Positions 1 through 11,989 of a DNA stretch of 64,000 nt are shown here, one piece after another. The notes under the pieces were generated by a model. The model saw nothing but the letters and a program-made list of their open reading frames with translations. It was not told the origin of the DNA and did no database searches. Position numbers and translations under genes: made by a program. The stretch covers positions 19,457,969 through 19,521,968 of the forward strand of contig NC_064035.1 in NCBI RefSeq assembly GCF_932526225.1, written 5' to 3'. Numbering within the stretch: position 1 is the first letter of the stretch; each line of letters starts with the position of its first letter. Source of the DNA: Nematostella vectensis. Lineage: Eukaryota > Cnidaria > Anthozoa > Actiniaria > Edwardsiidae.

Positions 1-127
1 TACATAAAACTCTTGCCTTGACACCATTAGGGTGTACAAGATGTAGAGGTTCATGTAATTTCGATTCTATTGCATTTTTAATGTTAAACAAAGCACTTGA
101 ATACAGTTTGTAAAACTCTAATCACAA

Positions 128-380
128 CATACCTGTCAACCTTCAAAAATCTCAAGGCTTAAGAATTTTTGGAGGGGAGGGTGGGGTATATCCATTTTTG
201 GGGGAGGGGGTGGGTTGGCGATTGCCGTATAGAAAACTCTCACAAACAAATCCGCTTATAGATTTCACGAGGGTGTTAGATAAATTGCGCTACGCCAGGG
301 AATGATGATTTTCTATAAAATGGAAAAAGGGGTCCAAAATCTTGAAACTCCTACCTAATGTGGGAGTGTTCACAGGTATG
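128..380. mobile_element. MITE, family A (253 bp)
   Basis: Short non-coding element with terminal inverted repeats: CATACCTGTCAAC at the left and GTTCACAGGTATG at the right. It is flanked by a perfect 6-bp direct repeat TCACAA (122-127 and 381-386), which fits a target-site duplication. A partial relative in the opposite orientation lies at about 39919-40152. No coding capacity is seen, so movement would need a transposase supplied elsewhere. Confidence 0.8.
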
Positions 381-405
381 TCACAAGCAAATATATTGGA
401 GGTTA

Positions 406-884
406 CAGGCCAGTACCCAGGGGGGGACCACCCCCCCCCCCCCTCACAACGGCCGAAAGTCCACTTTCAGTTTTCAATAGAGTAAGATGTGCTATTTGTA
501 GACAAAACTATAAAGCATAAGCTAGATCACTCTTGTATGTCATTAGTCAGACTTTATTTGTAGCCAAATCCCACAATAAACGTCCCGTGGAGATACTGCA
601 AAGGTATAAAAAAAACCTCTTTATTCAGATTTTTATCCTCACTGGGTCAGTACGCAGCTCTTACAAACTGCAATTTGATTGGACAAATAAACAATATACG
701 CACCTCAACACAAAGAACGAGAAGAATAGAGACAAAAGAACTCCTTTGTAGAACAAAGATAGTAGGAGACAAGCAACTGCGTACTTAACTCTCCTCACTC
801 CCGCCCCCCCCCCCCCCACTTATGTCAACTTTTTCAGATTTTGCACCCCCCCCCCCCCCCAGAAAAATCCTGGGTACGGGTCTG
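406..884. mobile_element. MITE, family B copy 1 (479 bp)
   Basis: The ends are CAGGCCAGTACCCAGG and, inverted, CAGACCCGTACCCAGG. It is flanked by the 5-bp direct repeat GGTTA (401-405 and 885-889). Long poly-C runs lie near both ends, and an inner segment resembling AAAGTCCACTTTC and TAGACAAAACTATAAAGCAT is shared with copies at 17512-17800 and 48629-48802. It starts only 25 bp after the family A element. The small ORF inside (533-751) is not supported as a gene. Confidence 0.8.
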
Positions 885-889
885 GGTTA

Positions 890-2609
890 CTAGTTTTTTT
901 TTTTCAATATGCTTATTTAATTCACACATTGTCACATAACACAAACATGTAACCTATTTTAACGTAACCTACATTCCTGTCAATAATACTTACCTTTTTT
1001 TCTTTTTTTTTATCAAAAACGGGCCAGAGAGTGCACCCCTCTCACTTTTTGGAGCGGATGTTTTTTTCATTTTTATGCGAACGTGCAGTGTACCTTTATC
1101 AAGTATAAACCGATTGATTGTTAAAAGATAAAATTATCAATGTCCTAAAATGTTTGTATTCATTTTTACTGGTATTCTATGACAAACCGTTACTACTCCC
1201 CCCTGAAACCTCCAGCCACACCCCCCACTCATCCCCACCCCACTTTTGGGACCACTCTGTCTGCAACCCTCTAACCGCGATGACTCCTGCCACAGCATTT
1301 TTTTAAGTTAATCAGTTTGAACCAGAAGAGTGCAACTAAAAAAGAAATAGCTCTATTTGTTTGGGAAGAAACAAAAATAAGGGCTTTGTAATGAGACTTA
1401 TAATGACATCGCTACAAAGTACAATGATAAAGAACACATTTTAAATAGGAATATGAATTGAAACCCAATTGTTTTTTTTTTCTTTTTTCAACATGAATGT
1501 ATTTGGAGCAATGCTATGAGTTAGAGATTAAAAGGTGCCAAAAAAAATTGAATTTAACCCCTAGAATCACAAGTTTCTGATCAACAACACCCAAAATTGG
1601 TAATATGAATTACAGATAAATTCTTTAAAAAAAATTTTAAATTCTTTAAAAGCCCAAATATGGTTTTTGTTTTTCACAAACATTGGCAAAAGGTATTTGT
1701 AACTGCTTTATATGTAAGGTTATGTGGGTTTTTCTTACTTTATCAGTACCAGGAGAAAGTAGATAAAGGACCACCACAGGACAAAATTACCCCTGCCAGA
1801 AGAATAATTTCTGGACTGGGGTCATTTAGAAATGAACAGTTTTATATAAAGAAATTATCAGTGTTATGATCCTTTGCTAACTTAATTGGCTTTAGTGTCT
1901 GTTGAAAGAGACTTACAAGAAAACATTAACAGTATTTGCCTGGTGTCTCTACTTAAGAACCCAGCTGTCTAAAAGGCTTTTGGCATTTCCTTGCATGTCA
2001 CACTATTAAGATCAATAGAAAGTATAAGGAGAATATATAGAATAACAAAATGGCACAAGTAAAAAAAGGAAATGCGAAAAAAACTTAGAAGATTAAAATG
2101 AAATTGTTGATGATTCTAGCTTGGAACTACTGTCTCTGATCCTTGCTCAATAATTGTTTGTCTTAAAATATACAGTAGCTTACTAAAGTAATAAGAATAG
2201 AAATAGGCAATGTGAACTAACTGTAGCAGGTAGGCCCCCCTCTTATGAAAGCTAAACTTGCATTTCTACAAGACAGGGATATGGTGTTGGTGAGTGGTTC
2301 TCACAAAAACAAAACAGCACTTCCAGTCAAAATAGAACATGGAGGGCACACTGGGGATTCAAGGTATAAAATTAGGACACCAATATGGAAGAATTCAGGA
2401 AAAAAGACCAGCTGATGATGTTGTTTTCAATAAAAATTCGTAACTAAAAAATGGAGTTCATTATAAATTAAGAATTTTCAGTTTAAATGTTGTTAACCCC
2501 CCCCCCCCTCATAATTTTTACCAGGTCCCTAGAGGATGGAGTTAAGTGTCCCCCCCCCCCCCCCCCAATATAATCATTGTGATAGGGCAGGGCAGTTTTG
2601 TTCATACGG
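890..2609. other. No gene seen; AT-rich non-coding
   Basis: AT-rich sequence with short poly-T, poly-A and poly-C runs (two poly-C runs at about 2499-2566). Short ORFs here have no recognisable domain, no splice context and heavy homopolymer content. Its right side may include sequence downstream of the universal stress protein gene. Confidence 0.5.
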
Positions 2610-2615
2610 TTTATT
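2610..2615 (-). promoter_or_regulatory. Candidate polyadenylation signal
   Basis: The plus strand reads TTTATT, which is AATAAA on the minus strand, about 460 bp downstream of the universal stress protein stop codon. Position and motif fit a 3' end, but other signals closer to the stop cannot be excluded. Confidence 0.35.
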
Positions 2616-3074
2616 GCAAGCAAGGCTCACAACATAACAGGGATTTTGTATGAGCAATACATAGGTACATTATACAGTACAGGCCTTAGGTATAGCACAA
2701 CCATAAAAAGTGCATCTTTATATCCTAGGGATGAAAGATATATTGTGTACATAGGTGCATAAAGAAAATTTAACATTACAGTAGCCAATCTATTTCTCTC
2801 TTAGAAGGTTTTTTCATGTATTTCGATCTGATCTTTTACTCATTGGTGTAAAATTTATAGACAAGCATTTCAAGATTTTTCCTTTTCGAATAGAAACAAA
2901 TAAGTCTTGTTGAGTAGAAATTTTGAGTGGTATTTGAAGGACTGAACATTGACCCTAGAAAATATAGAAGTATTGGCATTCAAGCTCTTTACATCCTTAT
3001 AATGAGTAAGATGAGTAATGGTCAGGTGATTTTGTTGGAAGCCACTGCAGTAGTGATGATTAAAAGCAATCCTA

Positions 3075-6000
3075 CTAATCTTTGTGTGATTGAGACTCCT
3101 CATGTTCTGGTGGGGGAGGAACAACAGCGACGGGAATGTGTGCATGGTGCACACAGTAGTCACTGTTGCTGCCTAGAAATGTGCGCCGCAAGGTGCCTAG
3201 GCCGCGGGAACCCATGATGATCAGGTGTGCATTTTCATCTTGGGCAAATTTGCACACTACTTCACCAGGCTTGCCAGTTTCCTTGAAAAGCTTGAAATGA
3301 ATCTGAAAATGAAAAGCCTAGTGTAAAGCTATGGCTTATAAATAAATAGTTTGAGAATTGGTGGAATTATCGAAAATGAAACTTTAAATAGTAAACTTTC
3401 ATCTAGCAAATATGACAGATCTGTCAAAAGGCGAGATTTAGTTTTAAATCAAGTCCAGGTATATTTCTCTTGATTATCTCTTGGATAAGATTATTGTATT
3501 CTGCACAAACAGAACCAAGTTCAAATCTGATCAATTGGAACAGTAAAAACCAAAACAATTGGTCTGGTGTGAGTGAAGAAAAAAAAAGAAAAAAACACCA
3601 GCTCTTTGGCTGATATGCCAAACTGACAATTATTGTTAGGAAATGTTTTTAAACAGTAAACATTTATTTTAAAGAAAAAATAATGTTAATATTTTATTTT
3701 TTTGTATATAATCTTTTCCAAATTGTGTCAATAAAAACAAGCATTATTCAATGTCAACATGACTTTTTTGAGTGCATTACAGCCTAAAAACAAAAAGTAT
3801 GCCCAGTTTTAATGTATCTGCATCGTTTTGATGCCCTCCACCAATCAACGGGGACTTTTTGATAAGAGGAATGGCAACAAAAATGGCAGAAAACATTTAA
3901 ATTAAAAGGCGGAGCTTGAGAAACGGTTTTGGGGTTGCATTTAATCATAAAAGTTGTTTCATTGTTTATCAACCACCTAAAGGTATGTACTTGTGATCTG
4001 ACCGAACTAGCTGTTTCAATTAAAAGCATAAGTTGGCACTTGTAGCTGTGAGGCCTCATTAGTATGCAAATACTTTATGTAAAACTTTCCATGCTTTGGT
4101 ATTCCCACACTGTAAGTATACATACATTTTTTTTCTTCTCTGGGTCAATTGAACATATTTTTTCTTGGCACTTGCGCCCACAATCTTCTAGCAAATGTTT
4201 TGCCTCATCATCTGCCTTCTGCACAAGGGAGCTCCACTCTTCGTAGTATGCAAATCCATCTAAAATACAGTCAAAAATTGTTATGAATACAACTACTGTA
4301 GGGTGACTAAAACTCAAAGTATTTTGAAAAAGAGTCTTGGGACATGTAAACAGCACTGTATAGGATAGAATGCTTAGTATGTTTTTCTTTCTCCTTCATA
4401 TTGAGATAAAGAGAGTCACCCCTCTTTTGAGCAAGCTGACTGAAAAACACCTAACACACAAAGCAAGAAGACTTGCTGGGAGGACATAACTCAATGTAAA
4501 CAGACACACTTATGTACCCAAAATTGGAAAACTCTAAAGACTCATTTAGACAGCAGTATGTTGTACAGTGTAAATAAGCCTACGACTCCGCTACGATGCT
4601 TGACAGCGAAAGTATCGTAGTGTGTAATCCAGGGCTAAGACATGTCGTTGGCAGGTCGCATGCAACTAAATTGTGCTGTCTAAAACAGCCTAGATACGTA
4701 GATGGGTTTGTAGCTTGCTATTAATAAATGCACAGATCAAAATCATAAGTTTTTTATTGGTTTCTCAAGCATGCGAATGATCATTGACCAATTATAGACA
4801 ATCTTTTGTTTTCCTTATTATGCATATTATAAAAAGTGGCATTCCACGTATAAGACCACATATAAGATGCACCCAAATTTTGAAGGTCATTTGGAGTGAA
4901 AAAGTGTGGCTTATACACGGGTAAATATGGTATTGAAAACATCAAGACTGCATATGCACAGATTACCCAGATAACGTTCATGAATATAGAAATGAGAAGT
5001 CCATAATTGGTACATTGTGGATAATCAGCAGGAGGCCTCTTTTCTTTGAGAGTTTCGTGGATTACTATTTGCAGGTATAACTTGTAGCACATGTCATTCT
5101 CAGAATAGGGGGATACACACTATTTGACCAGGGTTGAAATGGTGCACCAGAACTGACACAGGTAAATTAACAAATTTGCTATTACACAAAGCGAGGGACA
5201 GGGATTAAAGAGGTGGTGTCCAGGGAAACTCACTAAAGAGGTATATACTTACATGGGTAAGGTGCGGCTGGCATTGTCGGGAGTTCAAAGGCATGAATGA
5301 CTAGGAGTAGGTCTCCCTCCTGATAAATATTATCCCAGTACCCTGCACAAAATAACAAAGACGAGCAAAACATTAGATTATGTTGAGAGAGGGATAAAAG
5401 AGGTATAATAAGTTAACAACATCCAAAACTGACACACTGGAATTTGACCTGGTAGAAATATATTAAAGTGTTTTCTGACACCAAAGGAGAAATAGAAGTT
5501 TAGAATAATTTTGCCTTATGAATGCATTGTAAAATGTTCCCAACTCCTTCACTGTTCTATTGTACTTAATGTGTGAGTGAATATGCCCTTTTGATGTGTG
5601 GTTTTGTGGATACTCAGTGTACGTGTTCTGCCTCTATTCCCTTCATCAGTGGTTCTGATTACTGTTAATATTTCCAGGGGTGCTGGGGCGGATCTAGCTT
5701 TTCGCTAAAGGGGGGGTTTGGCTGAGTAACAAAGGGGGAGGGGGTAATTTATTTTGTTACATATGGCTTCCTGGCAGCCCAAAGGAGGGGGGGGGTTAAA
5801 CCCCCTAAACCCTCCCCTTTGATCCACTACTGCAGTGCTTTAATTTATGACAGATATACCCATTGAACCCATCTCTGGATAGAACACTAGGGAGAAGCAC
5901 TTCCTTATTTGTATTCACAGTAATACAGATTTGAAAAAAACGAGCATTCTTTTAGGAAAATATACAAGCCCAACTGACAAGATATGACTCATACACCCCC

Positions 6001-7153
6001 CACCCCCTTACGCCTGTCCTGGGGTAACAACAACATAAAATTACTCCAGGTTTTGATTACGGACACCTGATGTGAAAGAATTATTTGCATCGTCATTGCT
6101 CATTTTCATGAGAGCGAAGTTCAAAAAGTAGGTAGTTTATTCAGTCATTTCGCTCTAACAGTAATGTCATTTGATAAAACTGACTTTTATGTGACTTTGC
6201 ATACATGCAAAACAGTCAAACAATCGTATAAATGCTACATTTTACTCATACTTAATTTGATGCCACGAATCACTACCGGACAAAGATGCCGATCGTATAA
6301 ATATTTTATAACTACAACACCTGAAGTTAAAGTATTCAATTGTACAATGGTTTGACGCAGGAAAAATAAGAGTAATAAGATCTGGTATCACGTGCAGTAG
6401 CCGGGAAAATTACACAATTCTGACGCTGAAATCTTATCTTGTATTTCTAAAACGAGATCTAGGATTCTTTTACGCTTGAGCAAACTAGAAGACGACCCTG
6501 AAAGGAATAAGTTAACCGCAGTATTTGCTCGCTATCTTCTAAATGGTTGACAGAGTGGATCAAAAACTCTTCTAACGGCACTATGAAAAAAAACAAAATA
6601 CATTTTCATAGAAAAAATTCTAAAATATTTGTGGAAATCCCCTTAAATTGTGTGCTATGATGCTATGTTCATTTAGCACATGAGGCGCGTTCAGTCTTGG
6701 AGTTGACGATCAATTTGGGAAAAAAGACGGGAAACAATTCCGACGCTCTCGACATCATGGTAATATCTTTAAAGCTCGTTAGCAAATGATATAGAACTTT
6801 TCATGATTCGTTTAGCTGTCCATATTTTGGCAGTCCGAGGTCCACCTACTGCGAAAGATCTTATAGCGTGGTACAACGATATTATGTACCTACTCGGGTC
6901 ACGTTTGATGATACTTTCGATTAAAATGGACAACAAAGTTCATATGTATATAAAAAAACTTATGATGGAAGGAGGCAACATAACAACCTACGGTGAAAGA
7001 CAAGACTTGTTTGGGTAACTAAACGTTAGTGGATGTTCAAAGGAACCCATGATCGGGTGCTTTTTACTCACACTGGTAAGCACGCATGCTGTTGACACTG
7101 CCATCCAATGCTAAGACAACCTTTCTCTTGCAAGAGGAGGAATCGCTTGCCAT
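3075..7153 (-). CDS. Universal stress protein (UspA family), 4 exons
   Basis: Minus-strand exons 7153-7072, 5342-5253, 4259-4126 and 3302-3075 join in phase to give 177 residues ending in TAA. The start is the ATG at 7153, giving a short MASDSSS leader before the first beta strand (KVVLALDGS). The C-terminal exon carries the UspA nucleotide-binding signature G-2x-G-9x-G-S at residues 133-147, followed by the HIPVAVV strand. Length fits the family (about 140-180 aa), with a short acidic, proline-rich tail. Family knowledge says such proteins bind ATP and act in the cytosol in stress responses; the exact role in animals is poorly defined. The motif residues look intact, so ATP binding is likely. 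All junctions are GT-AG with consistent phases. The introns hold no other recognisable gene. Confidence 0.93.
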
Positions 7154-7338
7154 AATGGTAAAGAGAGAAAATATCTGCAAAAACTCGATCACAAGAAGAT
7201 TGCAGATAATATGCACCCAGACGAAGCAACTCCGTGCCAAGCTGAACTCGTCACGAGCCCGAGATCACGCAATTGCACGCCCTCTCGACTTCCAGCCAAT
7301 CATGTGCCGAGTAGCACCACACAGGCAGTCCAAGTGTA

Positions 7339-7500
7339 TTACAGTCGAAGCTCTCTGAGCGACCGCTCTCGTAAGCGACCAGCTCCGATAACGACCACGA
7401 TCACGAATCACCGAATGAATTGTCAAACAAACTCTGTAATTCTTAGCTCTCGTAAGCGACGAACTTATCCGTGAGACCAGCTCTCGTAAGCGACCACAAT
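7339..7500. repeat. Fragment of the CTCGTAAGCGACCA repeat family (family H)
   Basis: Several close copies of a CTCTCGTAAGCGACCA-like motif occur just upstream of the universal stress protein start. The same motif forms inverted ends at about 11990-12065 and 12822-12878, which suggests a dispersed inverted-repeat element. Boundaries here are not resolved. Confidence 0.5.
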
Positions 7501-7851
7501 GATTTTTGGCTTTACAACACCAGCCAACACCTGATAAACATCATATCCAATGCATGCTGAAATCACATATAAAGCGTAGTAGCAAACCATGTGGGCGACC
7601 AGTAGGCAACCAGTAAAGAAATTCATAATTACAATTTTCTTAACTTCAATTTCAACCATGGGATTGACATTTCTTTGTCTCCAGAAAATTAATAAATGCA
7701 AGGAATCTCTAGTCCATTACCAGCTCCACGATTTATCCTTTTTCCAGTTACAATAGTCATTCACTTGTTTGTTGCACGCTTAGGAATCGACTAACAAAAG
7801 GCGCCATGCGACCGTCGTAGACGCAGAAGATATTCTCATGACGAAAAGCTT

Positions 7852-8179
7852 TAAAACCTTTCACTTATACCAATCTAGCCAAAGGAAGCATAGATACACT
7901 TTCAAATTCTGAAAAGGGAATTGAATTTGATTGAGACTTGAATTTTCTACAGATCTTTGATAATTTTCCTGGCCGCGCGAAAGGAGATTGAATCGAGAGA
8001 ATAATTCCAAGTTTTGGCGGGAAAATCTGAAACAAGGTATTTTTCTTAAATCCGTTAAAATTCAGAGATATTGGCGAATTGTTTTCTATTGCAATGCTAC
8101 CCACAATAAAGCGAAGAATAATTTAAAGTCGAGAGTTGTATGCGAAAAAAAGAAAATATCGTTTTGTTGTAGGTTTCGA
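7852..8179. repeat. Dispersed repeat R, copy 1 (partial)
   Basis: Near-identical to the first ~330 bp of the copy at 61547-62372, including the segments CCGTTAAAATTCAGAGA and TTGCAATGCTACCCACAATA. It ends abruptly at about 8179, where the other copies continue. No conserved ORF is seen, so the class is unknown. The ORFs at 7865-8104 and 7988-8278 arise from this repeat. Confidence 0.8.
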
Positions 8180-8717
8180 GCCCCAGAGGGGGGAAAACGG
8201 TACCAGCGGGGATGCTTGTTCACAGCATGCGTCAAGCATTTTCGTGTTAATTTAATATATTTTATGACAGCACTTTGATCGGTGCAAGGTGGGTACAGTG
8301 TGTAATTTCTACCGACACTTGGCCTCTATAAATATTGGATTATGCTATATATGGGAATATGGTAGAATATAGCGCCAAATATGAATTAAAGCGTGCGCTC
8401 TATCGATTCAGTCTACAACTCGTTGGCTAAGACCTCCTTTCCGATTTCATGATGTTATTTGAGGTGATTTCACTGAGGATTGACCCAAACAAAAGATGGT
8501 ACGCACTTAATATTGACATATGCCGTTTACGACTACGAAAATTCGTCAATTTGAAGTGCTTTGAAGCATCCCGGCCGAAGCTATAAGATAGCGCCGAAGG
8601 ATGTGAGGACGCTTGCCGGCGATTCAGCTTCAATCAAATGGTTTTAAGCAGATATCGCGTTGCCTGGAACAGGGCTAGAACGGAAGAAGTCTACGTCCTT
8701 TAAGCGTTTGGGGTAAT

Positions 8718-8929
8718 CGGGGAGATTTCAGCAAGTAGGGATTCCTTCAGACTTCTAAACGTACTGCCGGGAATCGACGAGGAGATCAACCACGTTTATC
8801 CCAACCCATGCTCGAAAACACTGGCACAGCATGAAGTAAGAGCGAAAGTGGAATCGCTTTCGGTAAAGATCGAAAAAGCTAGAGAGAAATTGGGCGGAGG
8901 AGAGTTTGGTATTGTAGCAATCAGCTGAC
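8718..8929 (+). pseudogene. Coding-like remnant, unidentified
   Basis: One plus frame is open from about 8718 to a TGA at 8927-8929 and reads like real protein, with segments such as LLNVLPGIDEEINHVYP and VKIEKAREKLGGGEFGIVAIS. It has no start codon, and an in-frame stop lies just upstream. The likely explanation is a decayed gene fragment or part of a mobile-element ORF. I do not recognise the family. Nothing in the flanks looks like a partner exon. Confidence 0.35.
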
Positions 8930-8966
8930 AAATAATCACTTATCCTTAATAATTATATATTTCTTT

Positions 8967-9705
8967 GTTCTATTTTGTTTTGGGCGGCACGCCTTGAAGA
9001 CTTCACCTGAAACATATTGCTGAATATATTTTTTCATATAGGAGGTTGTAATGTGTTTTATGTTTTCACTGTTGTTTTGGGCGGCACGCCTTGAAGACTT
9101 CATCTGAAACATATTGCTGGATATATTTTTTTTCATATAGGAGGTTGTGCATGTGCTTTATGTTCTCACTGTTGTTTTGGGCGGCACGCCTTGAAGAATT
9201 CATCTGAAACATATTGCTGGATATATTTTTTTTATATAGGAGAATGTGCATGTGCTTTATGTTGTCACTGTTGTTTTGGGCGGCACGCCTTGAAGACTTC
9301 ATCTGAAACATATTGCTGAATATATTTTTTCATATAGGAGGTTGTAATGTGTTTTATGTTTTCACTGTTGTTTTGGGCGGCACGCCTTGAAGACTTCATC
9401 TGAAACATATTGCTGGATATATTTTTTTCATATAGGAGGTTGTGCATGTGCTTTATGTTCTCACTGTTGTTTTGGGCGGCACGCCTTGAAGACTTCATCT
9501 GAAACATATTGCTGGATATATTTTTTTTATATAGGAGAATGTGCATGTGCTTTATGTTCTCACTGTTGTTTTGGGCGACACGCCTTGAAGACTTCATCTG
9601 AAACATATTGCTGAATATATATATATATATATTTTATATAGGAGGTTGTGTAATGTGCTTTATTGTTTCACTGTTGTTTTGGGAGTCAATCCTTGAAGAC
9701 TTCAG
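8967..9705. repeat. ~98-bp satellite, 8 copies, with a 3-monomer higher-order unit
   Basis: Tandem copies of a monomer containing TGGGCGGCACGCCTTGAAGA begin at about 8981, 9078, 9178, 9277, 9374, 9473, 9572 and 9680, giving spacings of 97, 100, 99, 97, 99, 99 and 108 bp. Copies 1-3 and 4-6 repeat as a block: each third monomer has the GGAGAATGTGCATG variant and each first has GTAATGTGTTTTATG. The last monomer is diverged. ORFs on both strands here come from the repeat. Confidence 0.95.
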
Positions 9706-10780
9706 CTAAACAGCTAAAACATAATTGCTATGATTTAAAACCTGCAAATGAGATGTGATGCAGTTATCCAAACTAATAGCCAATCAAGGTATATGTAAAT
9801 ACTGTACTGTATTTATTTCATTTTCGCTACTTTCAAAACAACAGCTCAATGCAGTGTTTTAAAAGATCTGCAATACGGTTGACTATATACATCACAAAGG
9901 AAATCTCCACAATGACATCAAATCCAATAACGTTTTTGTCGAGGAGCGGGAAGGGCGAAACTGCCCTGTTATCATCTACTTCGGGAAAAGCTGCCGCAAG
10001 CACTCTGAAGCCCCATCATGAGAGAAGCTTACCACCGCCGAATATACGGGCCAGAAGTTCGAGTCCCTGGCAGCAAGAATACCAACGCCATTGGTGTGTT
10101 TTCAGTGGGATTTATGCTGACGACAACTTCTCTTCAATTGGGTTTTTATAAAGGACGCTACAAATTTTTCTGCTAGAAAAAGACCATCACTCAGAAACCT
10201 TAGAGGGAAGATTAGAAAAAATGTGTAGCCTGGACAAATATAAATTTGTAAGAAAGAAATTCAGCTTGTATGCTTTTTGCCTAGCTGGCGGTTTTATTTG
10301 GTCTCGGAGTAGTTGTTCGTTCGGTACTCGTATAGTTGTTGTTTGTTAGCCCATAAAAATCTAACGAAAAATGCTAATTTTCCATGGTCAGAGCGGAGAC
10401 GTGCATTTTAATATATTGTACTATAAACAAGAATAGCCACCCAAAATGCGAACGGCAGGCTAACCATCCAATCGTGCTAGGGTAAATAGCCTTTCGGTTT
10501 CAAATTTCTCTTCGGCTTTAACAAAGGATTGAAATTAAGATAATTGACTATATTTATAAGTGTCTCTGTCCATGAGCGAAACGTGGCGAGTTTGGAGTTA
10601 GGAACACATATCGTACTCCAGGCTCCGTGACGTCAAAAGATATAAACAGTAGTTGTGTTATACGACCCCGCGTGTGCTGACAGATTTTATACACCTTTTG
10701 ACCACTAATCCCCTGCTAAGGTGTATTTTTGCACGCCTAAAATAGGTGTGCAAAACCATTTCAGGCCGGCTGGGGCTCCT
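9706..10780. other. No gene seen
   Basis: Mixed-composition sequence. An ORF at 9849-10151 lacks a recognisable domain and splice context. Nothing else is supportable here. Confidence 0.45.
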
Positions 10781-11812
10781 CATAAATCCGTTAAAATTCA
10801 GAGATATTGGCGAATTGTTTTCTATTGCAATGCTACCCACAATAAAGCGAAGAATAATTTAAAGTCGAGCGTTGTATGCGAAAAAAGAAAATATCGTTTT
10901 GTTGTAGGTTTCAAAAACAGCGCGCGCTCGTGAGAATGTCGCCATCCTTGATTGCGAATGAAGCACGCGCGCAGAATGCACAAAACAATTCAAAGACAAA
11001 AAAATATCTGCTATATTTTGCAGATTTGTTTCCTTTAGTTAAATAATCATTTGAATACCAGGTTTAGATATAAAGATTACGGTAAAAGTTGTAACCACAC
11101 GACGTTCTCAGCAATAACTAAGAAGACATGAAGACAGGAACCGGTTTAGCGCGCGCATATGTTTTCTCATGTAATTTGGTTGACATCTCGATCTATGTCA
11201 CAAATGACTGGACCCGGGCCTTCCAGTTCACGACCTTTTTTCCGAAGGTTGACCAAAATACCTCAATATTACCAGGGGCGTACGCAGCTTATAGGAGGCC
11301 TGCAGTCACTGGACTGCAAAAAAAAGGGGATATTATTTGCATAACGAGGGGAAAAAATGAAATATTTACTCTTTTTATTTTTATGTACGTAGTTTTATAT
11401 ATATGATGAGGATAAAACTATAATTTTCTTAATCATGGTAGTCTACAGATGATTTTACAAACATATTGTTATGTCGTTCAGTGCCAATCGACGACTGAAG
11501 TCCTATTTCAGATCGAGGATAACAGAGGATCGTGTAGTAATATTCTCAAAGTCTGACGCATTGACGCCAATTTCAAACCCAAAAGCGAGAGCTATGAAAT
11601 CTTCACGGGGATGCGGGGCCACGCCCTCATTTAGCTTCTGAACGCTTTGACTGCAAGTTGTTAGAATCCTGCGTACGCCCTTGATTACAGATTTGAGTTA
11701 TTCGCGCGGACGCGTGTTTTATAGGGTACATACGAACCACATACCATTTGGAAGATGAAAATATAAAGAATTGACAAAGTCTATCAACTCTGAAAGGTTA
11801 TATGGACTTTAA
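10781..11812. repeat. Dispersed repeat R, copy 2, interrupted by a MITE
   Basis: Lacks the left ~240 bp found in copies 1 and 3 but then matches 61740-62372 to the same right end (GAAAGGTTATATGGACTTTA). It is split by a 412-bp element at 11272-11683. Outside that insertion the two copies align collinearly with scattered substitutions. The ORFs at 10658-11406 come from this repeat. Confidence 0.85.
11272..11683. mobile_element. MITE, family C (412 bp), nested in repeat R
   Basis: Terminal inverted repeats are CCAGGGGCGTACGCAG at the left and, inverted from the right end, CAAGGGCGTACGCAGG. A 4-bp direct repeat ATTA flanks it (11268-11271 and 11684-11687). The paralogous repeat at about 62240 shows the empty site: the same flanks with one ATTA. 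This supports both the boundaries and the order of insertion. Confidence 0.92.
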
Positions 11813-11989
11813 GTCGTCGATATAACGAGCACAACAAGCTACTTTGCGTAGAATTAATTGCTATTAAATAAAACAACTCACTCTCATGATAAGTCAAATA
11901 CCTAGTTTTAAAATCAAGCAATAAACCAAAATATTACAGCGTTGTTATTATCACGATAACTTTTAGATTCCAGCATTTAAATTAAGCTC

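Noticed and set aside
8936-9614. Repeated ORFs around the ~98-bp array
   Set aside because: Translation of the satellite; stops recur at each monomer boundary region.
8967-9705. CRISPR array
   Set aside because: There are no unique spacers; the whole unit repeats and the sequence is eukaryotic. The same applies to the 42-, 45-, 54- and 84-bp arrays.
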